Assembly (NCBI GenBank): GCA_963691655.1
Contig: OY829326.1
Location: 69,929,235-69,993,234, forward strand
Direction: 5' to 3'
DNA from: Toxonevra muliebris
Lineage: Eukaryota > Arthropoda > Insecta > Diptera > Pallopteridae
Length of the DNA stretch: 64,000 bases
Shown: positions 1 through 12,775 of the stretch, one piece after another
Numbering within the stretch: position 1 is the stretch's first letter
Layout of the letters: every line of letters starts with the position of its first letter
Notes under the pieces: generated by a model
The model's input: only the letters and a program-made list of their open reading frames with translations
What the model was told of the DNA's origin: nothing
Database searches by the model: none
Position numbers and translations under genes: made by a program

Positions 1-3000
1 AATGACAGCGTTGTAATTGGTGAAAAGTTGCCACTGTTTGGCTAAAAATATAGAAAATAGTGCTGCCATATTTTTATATTATATGTATCATACAGTGTTG
101 CATATTTGCATAAGGAATTATAGTAAGGGTATTCAAACAACTAAGTAAACTTGCGTCAGATTAAATTACATTGGATTCCACGAATACTCCTTTAACATAA
201 ACAGCAAAAGTGGCTTACAAAACTGTTCATCAAGCAGAAAATTTTGGGGACACTATGAATGGGCAATAATAATGACAAATCGAAAAGTAACAGCATAGTT
301 GAGTTTCTACTCATCCAGGTGAACAAATACAAACACTGTGCCAAAAGAATTTTTTATATCACATAATGTTATTCTGGTGCCACAAGAGGTGCAAAGCTTA
401 GAAGTTTCGAGAATAATTTACATTTACCATTCAATTTTTGCTGCATTTATAAAAGCTTACAAGTTTGATCCTCTTACGACGCCTTTTGGAACCTGATGAT
501 ATTATCCGATTTCAAAATTAGGTTCCACTTCTATTCATCTGGATGAGTAAAAACTTAATTATGCTGTTACTATTAGATTTGGCAACATTATTGGCTAATC
601 ATCATCCCCAAAAATTTTATGATTTATATGGCTGTCCACACGGGCGCAAGTATGAACGCCTGCCTGAAAGAGAGAGGTAAGAAATATAGGTAGTATCAGA
701 GAGGTAAAAACTCGTCTGTCTTTTTCTAAATACCTAATTTTTCTACCTCTCTCTTGAGGCTATTGATCACAAATTCTTCGATCCTGGACATACTTACATG
801 AAGTGCGATGTAGGTCTTTCTGTAAGAAGAAACTAACAAATATAAAAATTCACAGTCTACAAGACTGGCTCCAATTTATTAGAGCAGTCGGTTATAAAAT
901 TATGTTTGAAGGAAAATAAATTAACAGCGCTGAGTTTTTAAATTTTTCCCTTTTGCTAAAAACAAAATCTGTTAGGCGAAAAGAAAATACAAATACTTAT
1001 GTACTACAAAATCAGATTACACAATTTTAAATATTAAAGAGGTAGTAGTTTGGATGAAAACAATTTAAAAAGGAATCAACACTTACAAAATAACACCAAA
1101 ATGAAAAATCACAGTCTTGAAAAATTACCCATTCTATTTCGACAAAACCGGTTTTGCATTCCTCATTTCACCCATTCCGAATTTTTCATTCCACATTCCC
1201 CATTTCCCATTCCACATTCCTTCTGTGCCAAAACATACATATCCATACTACTAGAGGTATTAAAAAAGTTACAATTGCCGATTTAAAACCATTCTATGAA
1301 GATTTCCTGAGTTTAACAAAATTTGCCACGTCAATGTAAACCAGACATTCGCCCGGACTCAACTTTTGATTCCCAGATTGAAGAAGATACCATATTTAAT
1401 CTTTGATTGTTTTAATTTTTTGTATTTTAACTATTTAACTTTGTTTCTGACCAAAATAAAATTTCTTTCCTTTTGTTAAAAGTATCTTATGTAGTTTAAT
1501 TGTTAACAACTGAATCTGCAAATCATCTTAAGTCGACATAAGAATACAAAATTTCAAATTATTAATATCATCTTAAGCTACATATGAAAAATTTTATTTT
1601 CTTTTGCTCATTTGAAATAAATTCTTAAGTCACAGAATTTCAAATTGCGCGGAATTCTTCGAGTATTAATTGTCCTACGAATTTCCATTGTGTAACACGT
1701 AAAAATGGATATTTAATACCGATTCTACCCATCTTTAATTAACCCGCAATTTTTTGAAATTTTAATTTTTTCAGTATTTTTGCTCCCCTCAAAAAAAAAG
1801 AAGGAAAATCGATTTAAGATGTTATCGCTCGTGGGTAGAGAAATAATAATTAAGACAAATGCGAGATTCTTTAACATTAAAATCAAGTACATTACTATAA
1901 CGATTACATATACGAATACATCTTGTAATTGGAGGCATGATTTTGGGGGTGTTAGGCAAATTTCAAATGCAGACTCTTGTTTTACTCGACAAGACCTACA
2001 AGAAAAATAGTATCACTTCCCACGTATTTTTTACTGTCGCACCGTGTAATTTTAGGATATCGTACTACGATTTATTTAAAAGCCTAGCGGGCAACAAAAA
2101 TTTAAGTGTGACATCTGCAAGTAGTCTGAATTTTGGTTGGAATTTTTATGGGAGGCTGTGAGTGATGAAGAACATGGCGTGGATAATGAGAGACTTCGAA
2201 TAGTTCTTTTTTTCGCCCAAATTTTTCCCAATTACTAAGGTCTGAAGGAAGCCATTTAACTGCAAAAAAAAATGTTGCTCTAGAATAATTTTACAGACCT
2301 CTATGCGTCGCTTTTTTTCGTTGCTGCAAAAATTCCGATTTAGAGATTTTTTACATTTATTAATATTCAGCATACTGAGAATTTGTTCGTTAAAAAAAGA
2401 TCTTGTATTATTGGAAAAATTCGAAAATTTTAATTGGAAATTAATTTTATTTGAAAAGAAAAACTTCCGCTATTGTAACATGAAAAGTATTGTTCTTAGT
2501 AAAACCCTAGGGTAAATAAATCGTTGTGGAGAATCTAATTCTTTGCCACTTTGGTCTCTAACATTTTTCGTATAGGAGTCACTGGAAAGCAGTTATAACA
2601 TTTCAAATTTGGAAGCCGAAAGGTGTACAAATTTGCCAAATTTCGTCAACATTCCGGTTTTAGATTAACCATAATTAAATCTTTTATATTCTCTTTTTTG
2701 TCACCTACAATGAACTTCTACGAGAGTTTTGCTCCACGCCCCTCCAAGCCGATAAATAGATGACTATTTATATATTAATAAACATTTGCCATTTGAATTA
2801 TTTTGCGGAAATTTTAGGTACTCGACATATATTTAAAAGAAGGAGAAAGGTTCGAGCAAAATAATTAAAAATATGTACAAATCATTGTGCGTCTAAGAAT
2901 TTGTTTGAAATTTTTCTCCTGAACTCTACTTTTGGCATTTTGTGCTGTGCGATAGAATGCAATGCATTTCTAATGGCAACATCTGTAAGTAAGCATTTAC

Positions 3001-3405
3001 ACGATGAAACTAGTCTCATGAAAGTCTGATAACTGTAGGAAAGAGGAGAGAAACCACAGGTTGTGTTCAAAAGATACACACACTTTAAACTGTTGCTTGT
3101 AAATTGCTAACAGTTGTTTTTAAACTGTTGAGTCTTCTGAACGGCATGATGCATCATCTGTCCAATTTTTGGGAAACAACATGTCGGCATGAAAGAGTGG
3201 AGAAATAATATGATGAAAAAATGGCGTCCAAATGCCAACAGTTGAGCTGATCAAAAACACACAACTACGCGTTCAGAAGACACGCTTTCCTCTGTGTCTT
3301 CTGAACGCAACCAATATCGCGCTCATCAATTCATGATACTTCAAAAGGGAATGCCAAAAAGTTTCATGACACTAGTCTCACCATCTAAATGCAGACTAAG
3401 CTATG
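1..3405. other. No recognisable gene; AT-rich non-coding DNA
   Basis: Open frames here are short and low-complexity, with no domain motif, splice structure or codon pattern I can defend. I see no inverted terminal repeats. The only local structure is the CATTCC repeat listed separately. Confidence 0.6.
1150..1222 (+). repeat. Imperfect CATTCC/CCATTTC simple repeat
   Basis: A pyrimidine-rich tract made of imperfect 6-7 bp units (CATTCC, CCATTCC, CCATTTCC). The apparent small proteins across it are products of the repeat. Confidence 0.7.
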
Positions 3406-4614
3406 CAGTGGCGGATACAATGTGGGGAAAAAGGGAGTAATTTTTACTGATAAAGGTCAGAAAAATAAGAATTATATTGATATTTTGAAGAAAAACGACA
3501 AATATGAAAATTGCAAACCATTCCTCAGTGGTTCAAGATTTAAAATCATTTGCCAAAAGTCCGAGCTTTCGTATTCACTGGTTTTGTTTTTTGTTATCAG
3601 TTTGCTAGTAAATTAAAAGTAATGTAGCTCAATATATTAATGAATATTTGAAATAATAATATTACATTTTCTTTATTTAATGAATAGATATATTAGCTAT
3701 ACTAGATCAAACCATTGTAGCTCTTCTGTTTATGGTACTAATGTAATACGATGAAGAGCTTTTGTAAGGTAGCCTCGGTCAAGGATAAATTATTCAGGTC
3801 ATAGCTGACGGAATTTTCTTTATCTCTTTACCAAAGTAACAATGGTGTCAGATGCCATCTGTAGACTAAAAAACGCACTAAACACTGCTCCCAAACAAGT
3901 TCAAAATTTTTACAAATTTGTTTACAATTTTCGTAGTGGCATAGAGATTTTTCTATGGTTGAACTTAAATTGTATTTGTTTTCCATGATAAGAACATCTT
4001 CCTTTGGCATGAAACGTGTAATGCTTGGTTTTCATTATGGCATATTTGCCGTCAAAGAGAGAAAAAGAGAGAATTTCCCATATGAAATTTGCCAACATGC
4101 TGGCAAATTTGATTGAATTTGACATAGTGAAAACCAGGCATAAGACTTAAAATAATACAAATTATAAATGGGTCCAGTATAAAATAAAATTCTATGTTGT
4201 AGGTAAGAGAAAATCTGAATATAGGGTAGGAATCAGCAACCTTCAAAAGCAAAAAAAAGCAAAATCTTCAAAAAAAAGAAATGCATGATATTTCTACTAT
4301 ATCATTGTTTTTAAACCAATCTAAAAACGGAAAACTTAATAAATGTTCCCTATTATTAATTAATTTCTATGATCTAATTCCTTGGAAATAGATCATAGGA
4401 ATTATGAAACTATTTGCTACAAGAACAGGTTTCCCTCAAAATGTGAAACGTTCCAGTCCGTTTTTACACGGCCATACCTCCGAAACTAATAGAAAACAGG
4501 ATAAAGTTAATGTACGTGCTATGTACGTAACGCTCCAGCCTGCGTTTTGGTTCATATGGAGAATTTTTAATTTTTCTCTCCCCCTCCCAAAAATCCTTCC
4601 TGTATCCGCCACTG
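3406..4614. mobile_element. hAT-like non-autonomous DNA transposon (about 1.2 kb)
   Basis: Seen: the element starts with CAGTGGCGGATACA at 3406 and ends with its exact inverse complement at 4601-4614, a 14-bp terminal inverted repeat. Immediately outside lie 8-bp direct repeats, AAGCTATG (3398-3405) and GAGCTATG (4615-4622), matching at 7 of 8 positions. Known: hAT transposases make 8-bp target duplications, and CAGTGGCGGA-type ends recur among hAT families. The interior shows no transposase motif on either strand, so it would have depended on an enzyme supplied elsewhere. The small open frames inside and across its ends look random. Confidence 0.82.
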
Positions 4615-5476
4615 GAGCTATGTGAATATAGGAAACCACTAATTTACCCCACGTGTACCAATACGATAAGCAATGACATTTTGGACCATGGGATCTTCTT
4701 ATTTTACGATACAAAAGCTCATGAAGGTTCTAGATCAAACTTTTCTCAAACCATTTATGGAATAGTTTTATGCCGAATGAGATTTCAGCGACCCACAGTT
4801 AGTCTAAAAACCTCATATTTCATCTGGTTCATTTCTCGTGTAAACTAGTGTAATATGGAATTCAACTTTTTGAGTGTTTTTTTGGGAAAATATTTAGAGT
4901 TTTTTCATCTTACACCATTTTTTAAAGTTATGGAACATATCCCCAAATTTCCCACATGTTGCATGTATTTGTTTACACTATTTTTTCCACGATTTCTAAG
5001 GACCGTAGCTACCGTGTAAAAAACGAGTTGGGTGTATACACTTTACATGAAGTAAAATCATTTTAAACAGCTGTTTCATATTTCATTTCATTTGTTGTTT
5101 TATTAATCGTAACTCGCTTAATTGTAAATTGAACAATGGGAATAGCAACGAGTGCGCTCGTTTAGAAAATCGACTTCGAAACTCTCCTCGCGTCCTCCCT
5201 CCATTGTAAATGGGGCTTAGCTAGGTAGGAGCGGGAGGCTCGGCACATGCAAAAGCTTTACACCTCGTTTTGGTGAATTGGAAAGCTTTTTTCTTGTTAC
5301 AAGAATACGTCCACAAAATTCCGGTGACAAAAAAATTACAAAATTTCTGTTACAATCAGGTTTGCCACCATTGGCGTAGCTAGGATTATTTTCTGGGGGG
5401 AGAGGCCTGGCTCTCAGAATAAATATTTATTTTAATTGTATTTATTACAAATATTAATTTTTTAAGCATACATATA
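4615..5476. other. No recognisable gene
   Basis: AT-rich sequence with no coding signal. A GGCGTAGCTAGG motif followed by a G-run near 5371-5402 resembles the end of a DNA transposon, but I found no partner end. Confidence 0.5.
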
Positions 5477-5591
5477 CAATGGTGTGAAAAATAATAGGGA
5501 TAGTGAATATTTATAATACAATACAATTTTTATTTTTTGCTTAAAACAAAGAGTTAAGAACCCATCAAACATTTATTAGCTTTGGTTATTT

Positions 5592-5705
5592 GTAAAGGAT
5601 CCATGGGAGGTTATTCCAGTGAGCACTTGCCAGAAATTCCTTGATTCTATGCTGCGGCGTTGTTTGGCTGTAATCAACAATAAAGGATATTCAACACAGT
5701 GTTAA
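5592..5705 (+). pseudogene. Tc1-family transposase, C-terminal remnant
   Basis: Reads in one frame to a stop at 5703-5705, with the block CQKFLDSMLRRCLAVINNKG followed by YSTQC. This is the conserved end of Tc1 transposases (normally C..LI.SMPRRC.AVI...G..TKY). Everything upstream, including the paired DNA-binding domain and the DDE catalytic core, is absent. Strand and frame agree with the terminal repeats of the surrounding element. Small in-frame departures (SML for SMP, TQC for TKY) suggest an old copy. Confidence 0.72.
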
Positions 5706-5896
5706 AGTAATGATACAATAGTCTATCATATCCTTAAATGAAATCTTTAACTTTTTCTTTATATTAAATCATTTTCAGTTTATATTCCACTGAAGTTTAT
5801 ATGCTGCCCTTATTATTTTGCACTCACAATTTCTGCGGAATTTTAAATGTTTAATTACTATAATTAATTATAAGTTTAAAAATGAAAATATATTTT

Positions 5897-6223
5897 ATTT
5901 GAAGTTATATATAAACAGGTTAATGAACAAATGTAGTCATCACAACAACAATGTATATAGAGACGGGCAAATCAGACGGCCGTTTCGGAATCCGCCACAA
6001 TTCCTCATCAGTGATCTTAGTCAAAGTTCTTAATCTTCCAATATCCTATATAAGCTACTAATATTTGAAATCATAACCCAGAATTACAGATTTGATTCCA
6101 AATATCTTCACTGAATAGATTGTGGTGGATTCCGAAACGGCCGTCTAATTTACCCGTCTCTATATACATTGTTGTTGTGATGGCTACATTTGTTCATTAA
6201 CCTGTTTAGATATAACTTCAAAT
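5897..6223. repeat. Foldback hairpin, 105-bp arms
   Basis: Arms 5897-6001 and 6119-6223 are inverse complements with about 5 mismatches (roughly 95% identity), separated by a 117-nt loop. The innermost part contains GACGGCCGTTTCGGAATCC and its complement. It sits in the 3' half of the Tc1 remnant and could be a separate MITE. The arms are more alike than the terminal repeats of the surrounding element, suggesting a younger origin. I see no clear target duplication. Confidence 0.85.
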
Positions 6224-6439
6224 AACGAAGTTGACATGAACTTAAGTCATGACTTTGAAAATTAACCTCTAGATTTAATTTTCATAGTCTCCTAAAGAAA
6301 ATATATTTTGTTTTTCGTTTAACTTTGTACTAAGGAAGCTAATAAAAATGTTATTTTATTATAAAAGTAAATATTTTTTATTTAGGTACCTTTGAAAGTT
6401 AAACTACTCACTGTCCCTATTATTTTTCATATCAGTGTA

Positions 6440-7704
6440 TATATACATATATATATTTTTGCTTTTTTGATTGGACTATAGCCCAAAATTATGCAGCCGC
6501 CATACCGATTGTCGCACTAATTGTATCCCGAATTATAAAGTGCGATACACTATTTAGGCTAACTTAATGTGATTAGGCTAGAAAATACATGAAATTTAAC
6601 TGGCACTTAATAGAATCATTAAATAAATTAAATCCCTAGTGAGGCATCCTTCACACCCGAGGTTCTCATGCCAAAACCAAAAATTGTTGCACGCAATTTT
6701 TTGTAATGTTTACTTTTCTGCATTTTTTTTAAATCAACTGTAATACTATTTAAAATGCATAGACATTTTCTATATTTTATTATACTGGGTTGAGAAACTT
6801 GCGAAAAAACGAATTCTAATTCAAAGCCATACTGAATAATGTACGCTGCAATTTTGTTGTTGCTTTGTCTTTTATCAAATTCATTTATCTCGCCTAGATC
6901 TTCATCATTGCGCTGCACTCGCTTCGTTATTTTTTCAATTAAATAGTAGCAGCAGCAAAAACTTTTCCCGCTTTTTTGTCTGCATATGAATGTGCATTTT
7001 TACTTTAATTCAGTTGTTGTTTAATTTAGTGCCAGCTTCTTTCTTTTTTTTGTTGCTTTTCTGTACTGTGCTTTTTGTTTTGAATTTTTCAGTGTTTTTG
7101 TGCCTTCCGTTCAACCGAGCTTCACATCTTTCCTCCACCCACACTTGGCACTAATGAACAACCGAGCTCTCGCTTTTAATTATGTTAACAATTTTTTGTT
7201 TTTGCTGTGAGTTTTTTTTTTTCAATTTTAACGCGCCAAAAGCTTTGGTTTCGTTTTTTCAGAGCTCATTGTTCTGGAATTCAAAAGCCTCAAAAAAAAA
7301 ACGTTGTATTAAAAATGGAAGCTAATTTTTGTGCAACTTCAAATTACTTTAAATAAATTGTGAGTTGCGTTTCATTGTAATTAAAAGTAATTGGAAAATG
7401 CAATAATTGTGGCGGTTTATTCTCCGGCTGTTTGTTTTTTTGCATTTAACAGTAACAAAAATCTCGAGCTTACTTTACTTTAGAGTTTGATATGTCCTTG
7501 GCCGGGCTGCGGAGCTGAAATTGAAAATTCTACAAAGTGTGGAATATGAAATGGGAAGATTAATTGGAGTGGAGAATTTTGAAAATTTTAAAATATAAAA
7601 GTTGTTTTTTCAACCCCTTCGAAGACGCACATTCTTAAAAGAACTCAATAGGCAGGAAATCTGCACTCGTAGCCTTACCCCAGCATTACCCCAGTGCCGG
7701 GATA
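6440..7704. other. No recognisable gene
   Basis: AT-rich, poly-T-rich sequence. The 96-codon open frame on the minus strand at 6628-6918 has no recognisable motif, and I do not call it a gene. Confidence 0.5.
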
Positions 7705-7860
7705 TTTGGCTTCATCATCATCAAGTAGCTGCGAAAAGTATTGCTTCCATAACCTCATAATATTCTGTCTGGATAGCTGCCACTAGATTTCCGTTCTGGT
7801 CCTTAGCTTTAAAATCATTATTCAGTTGTCTTAATTTTTAAGCAATTTTCGTTCCTCGTT
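7705..7860 (-). pseudogene. RTE-type LINE fragment (region between endonuclease and RT)
   Basis: On the minus strand the translation gives KDQNGNLVAA, then after a frameshift WKQYFSQLLDDDE. Together these match the linker before the reverse transcriptase in RTE-like LINEs (D.NGN........RWK.YF..LL). Both blocks are in the expected order and spacing but in different frames, so this is a decayed fragment. No further RTE sequence is recognisable nearby. The call rests on a short, family-typical motif. Confidence 0.5.
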
Positions 7861-9684
7861 TCTGTCACCAATCATATCGATATCTTCGCAATCATTTTCT
7901 TGCCGCCAGCCCCTGAATTACGATTAATTTTTGAGTCGTTTTTATATCAATTAAAAGCGAAGCGAGTGAAGTTAGGTAGAACTACCAGTAAGCCGATTAT
8001 GCATAGCGCGACGGATCGTACAATTTCCGCCTTTTCAAGTGTGATCCGCATCGAACTGTGGTTTTATGAAAAGCGAACGAGACGCACATTTTGATTTCAT
8101 TATTTCATTGAAATTCGGCAGGAGATTCCCAGTTTCTATTGTGAATGGGGCAATAAAAAGAGCAAGAGTGAACAATAAGTGTGAATATAAAATAAATAAA
8201 TAAAAAAAGTAAATCATAAAGTAAACGTGACAAAATTGTTTTTTTTTTTGGATTTTTCGGGTAACATATTCTTCTTATTTTATATCTATATAAAAGATCA
8301 TCCGATTTGTATGGGATTTTTTTTGTTGGATTCCTGTGGAATGCGGTCAAAACATTACGGAAATTGAAAATTTCCTTCGGACAAGTCTAAAAGTCGCGAA
8401 ATACCGAGATTGCATACTTTCAGGGGTTACGAAAATGTACATACTTTAGTGTAATTTGTATTGCATATTTTCAGAAGTTACTGGCTTGTCATTCGCTCCT
8501 TTCCAATTATTATTTTCGAATAAGTAAAACTTTATTGACGATTTCAATACGCTTCTTCTTTTGCACCCCGAAATGGATTCAAATAACGCAATTTGAATTC
8601 AAAAATCCAAATGTGAATGATTTACGTGCGAATTCAATGAGTTGTTCAGTTTCATGCCTGTTATATTGGATCCGCTTATAATGTGGATTTCATGGGTGAA
8701 AGATGCTATTTTGAACTATTGCCATTTTTTTAGTTTATGGACTATAGTGCAATGGTTAAAGAGTCAAGGCCTTCAATAAATTTATCCGAATCCAGTTTTA
8801 GTCGCAAATTTATAAATAAATTATGTCGTAATGGCAATGCTGGGTCGAAGTTTAACCCGTACATCTTTTTAATCAAAAGATACCTAGGACTTCTACAACA
8901 AACACAAAAAAGTTACACTTCACTGCATATCCTTGTTTGTCCTTTATTAACTGTTGAAAAATTAAGCTTTTACAGTTGTAGACAAAAACGGGTTAGCGGC
9001 TTTTCCTCAATTTTGGGTTTTTTATATTCTTTTATCTTTAGAAACATACTTGAGTAATATTATCACTCAGCAATAAATTTTCGGATATATTTTTTAAAGC
9101 TTTTTTCATCACATGTAATCTCATTACGGACACTTTAATTTGTTTGAACTAGTTTAAAGAAAGTGTCTAGATTTATTAGTTTTTTTTCTTTTGTTGACAT
9201 TTTCTCAATGAAATCAATGAGCAATAAAATAATCGGTGGAAAATTCCAGCTTACAAATTTAAAAAATTACGACTAACTAATTTTTGACAATGAAGATCAA
9301 AACATTATGATCAAAACTGTTTATACGTTGACAAATTTGAAAAATTAATTCTCAAAATAATATGCATAGTGTATTCTAAATACACAAGCATTCGCGGTTG
9401 TTTTGAAAAATGTATGCGCTCAGAAAAGTTAATTCCAAAAGTAACTTTTCAAAGCAGTACGTAACTGAAATTTGATTAACTTAACCGGGCGGTTAACTTT
9501 TCTGCGAGTGAACTTTCCCGGGATTCTACTTTGATGATCAATTTTTGCACATTGATTTTTGGCTTGTCTTCGAAGGCAAAACTCTTTTTAAAAAAAAGGA
9601 TAAGCATAAAATTTCAAATGCTTGGCAACACAAAAACATGAAAAGTACTTAAACCATATATATATAATGTTTTTTTTTTTTAAT
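7861..9684. other. No recognisable gene
   Basis: AT-rich. The 106-codon open frame at 8737-9057 shows no family signature. No inverted termini seen. Confidence 0.5.
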
Positions 9685-10580
9685 TCTTTGTTAAACCACA
9701 CCGGATGGTTTTCATTAACAGGAGTTGATTTTAGTTTAGGAACGCATAAATTAAAACTGTCGTATAAAATATTATTAAAAGTCAAGACACTATTGTCAAT
9801 GTCATCAAAAGTAGAAGGCCATTTCGCGTCCGACAATAATTTAAACAATTTTGAATAATTTGCTTTTTTAAAGTTAAACTTTTCCCGGAAGGGTGGATTA
9901 TAAGAGCATCTATTGTTGTTATTGACACTATTTAATTCATAAAGTAAAATAAGTGTAGGGTGGTAAGGGTCTTCAGGTTTTGTAAACGGTTCAGTAATCG
10001 ACAGTGTAAACTTAGAAGTATCATTAACATAAATCGAATCCAAGATTTTGCCATTTTTATTTACCAAATTATTTAATTGAAACAAACATAACTCTGAAAA
10101 TGAGTCCAAAAATTCATCAAAGTATTCGCGGTTAGAACATGGAATTAGATTTTGTGTATCGTTACATAAATTCCAATGAACGTGTGGTAGGTTAAAGTCA
10201 CCACAGATTAAAATAGTATCATTTTCACGAACTTTCGAATAAATGGATTTTATAAATGCAACGTGGCATAAGTAAATATATAGGTCAGAGTTTGGTGGTA
10301 TGTAAGAGCAGGTGATAAAAAGATAACGATTACCGAGCTGAATGCGAACACAGATAAATTCGAAGTGGTTAACGTCTGATAAGATAATTTGTTCAGATGA
10401 ATATAGAGTATTCACAGCAATTAAGACCCCTCCACCAATTTTAGAAAGACGATCTTTCCTATAAATTTGGAAGGTGTCACAGAGTATTTCGGTGTTAAAA
10501 ACGCTTGGTTTAAGCCAAGTTTCTGTGAACACTAAAATTTGGTGCGTACACCCAAAACTTTTTAAAAAAATATCGTTAAG
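9685..10580 (-). pseudogene. Non-LTR retrotransposon endonuclease domain fragment
   Basis: A minus-strand frame carries the apurinic-like endonuclease (EEP) fold that LINEs use to nick target DNA. Motifs in order: ILVFTETWL, RKDR...GGGVLIAV, SYIPPNS, then ICGDFNLPHVHW (the catalytic GDFN block), and LDSIYVND further on. It continues to VWFNKELKKK, the linker before the reverse transcriptase, and then stops matching at an A-rich stretch near 9672-9684. The frame opens before the first ATG, so the 5' end is truncated. The reverse transcriptase is missing. The style matches jockey/CR1-like elements, such as the RT piece at 51.7-52.7 kb; whether the two are one family is not shown. Ending at an internal A-tract could reflect internal priming. 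Confidence 0.8.
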
Positions 10581-12775
10581 TTATGTTGTTAGTAAAGTTT
10601 GTATAGTATCTGTTTTATGCCAGATTAAAGTGAGTGTTACCATATAATATCAAATTATTGAAAGGGCTAATTTTGAACAGAGTCTGGCATGAATGTGCGC
10701 TTCGAACGCTTGGAAGGTATTTAGATCTTTTCCCATCAATTCCCAACGCCTACTAAACTTTGTTCCATACACATCTGCTCCAGTCTTTTAATTTTTTTCG
10801 AGCCGTCTGCCCACCATTTAAAGTGTATATGTATGTGTGCTTTGAAGGAGGTTTCAAATCTGATTGATTTCCATTTACTATTCTCAGTTGTCTAAACCTG
10901 AATTATAAGACTTTTTCTAACCCAACCCATCCAAGAAGGGTAGTATCTGGTGAGGATCTAAGTAAGTGACAGTCTTGTCATCAGGTTAAAATAATTTAGA
11001 CATAATAAAAAAAAGTATTTGTGTTTCACAAAACCTTAAAAGATTTATATTTTTCTTAATATTTACTGCATCATAAGATAAGTTGACCTTATTGTCATTG
11101 AGATGGTCGTTTCATTGCCTCCGATAGCATTATATAAATATACTATACTTGAGAGAACACTTAAATGTCAAATCCAGAAAAAAAGAATTCGCTAACAATT
11201 GTTTACTCAACAAAATATTAGTTTAATATTAAACCAAAAACAACAGAAAATAAAACAAAATCTGCTTAATTCAAATGCTGAAATTGGCTTAAGAATGTGA
11301 AATTTTATCCATGTTCCACATTTTTTTTTTCAAATTCTTTCTTCTTTTCTTTAAATTTAGCATAATTTTTTCATGTTTTGTTATTGTTGTTTTTGTCTTT
11401 ATTGCTACTATATACTCGTGCATTGTTTTTGTTGTTGTTAGATTTGTTATTTATTGTCGAAACGTGACTGTGTACGTTACACTCATCGCAAAAAAACGGA
11501 AGAAATCTTAAAAAATAAACAAACACAGGCCCGGCTGCAGGATTCCTCTATTGAGGGGAGGGGGGACGGTGGGTTATACAAAATTTGTATCTCCTTTTTT
11601 GATACATACATATGTAAGAACAAATTAATGAGGATCTTCCAGTAGCAATAGAGGGCGTGGGGGCTGGCAAGAGGGGCGGAAGGGGGTCTTAACACCCAAA
11701 CCTCCTGCTACCACAACCACAGCAAAAGATTAAGGGGAAAAATCAAGTCAAGACTTTAAGAAATACCCATACATAAACAAGTATGATTGTGTAAGAAAAA
11801 CTCTCAGTTAAATTTTTAACCTTCAGAAACATTAAACATTGTTATAGTATACTTTAAGGCGAACTGCTTCCTTGCAAATATTTTCTGTATCGTTCTCTCT
11901 TTAGTTTTTTACATGCTGCTGCTGCTTGATAACTTCTTTCGTTTAAACACACTACGTACCTACCGTTTAAATTTAACTGTCTGTGCCACAATATTTAGTA
12001 CGAGTAAATATTGTTTTCTGCTTTTTTCTCTCTCCTTCTTTTGCTTTTTATGAAATTTAAAAAAAGCTTATGCCATTTTATAACACTTTTATGAAATCTT
12101 CAAGAAACTTTATGTGTGTGCTTGTGTGCAAAATGCTGAAATCATCAACTTGATGACTCCATTTAATGCCCAATCTCTCTAAAGAAGTAAACGCAGAGTT
12201 TAGTATTGAATAGCTTCATAAATTAGCAAAATTATTATGCTGCTTCCAAATTTAGTGTGCCGCTTGTAAATTATTCATATTCTTTCTATCGATTTATACG
12301 TCATAGTTTATTGTTGGTGTTTGTGTTTTGAAACCCACTAGTAAATTATTTTTTAATAAAATAGTATTTACTTTGGCAAACAAACACATATGCTACAGCA
12401 GTTAAGAAAGTAAATAGAAACCACAAAATATTTTCCACAAACACATTCATTTGTGGGGTTCATTTGTATTTGTTTCTCCTTTTGATTTTTCTTTTCACAT
12501 ATCCTTTCACTTTTTGCTCATATTTACATACATACTTACACATTTCCACATATCCACATACATACCAGTATTTTAAATGTTGCCACAGCTGAGTGTTTAA
12601 AAATAAATACAAAAAGATGATATACCCCTGGAGCAGATGGTGTGCGGTTTTCTATTTGTATACATATACACTTAAATCCGTCTGGTATAATGGGCAGATA
12701 TGAACAAGGCTGAAATAATTGTAGATTTGTATAGAAAAATGGTGAAGGAGATGTTTAATACAAAATATTTACAAA
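10581..12775. other. No recognisable gene
   Basis: AT-rich. Small frames around 11.3-11.7 kb are low complexity and overlap on opposite strands without motifs. Confidence 0.5.

Larger units (their letters stand above)
5477..6437 (+). mobile_element. Tc1-like transposon remnant with foldback insert
   Basis: The ends at 5477-5506 and 6408-6437 are inverted repeats matching at 26 of 30 positions, sharing the core GAAAAATAATAGGGA. TA lies directly outside both ends (5475-5476 and 6438-6439), as expected for Tc1/mariner target duplications. Just inside the left end is the last part of a Tc1-type transposase (5592-5705); the rest of the gene is missing. The right half carries a 105-bp-armed hairpin that may be a later insertion. 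At 961 bp it is shorter than typical 1.3-1.7 kb Tc1 elements, consistent with a large internal deletion. Confidence 0.75.

Noticed and set aside
6628..6918. 96-codon minus-strand frame
   Set aside because: No homology pattern or motif recognised; length is within chance for this composition.
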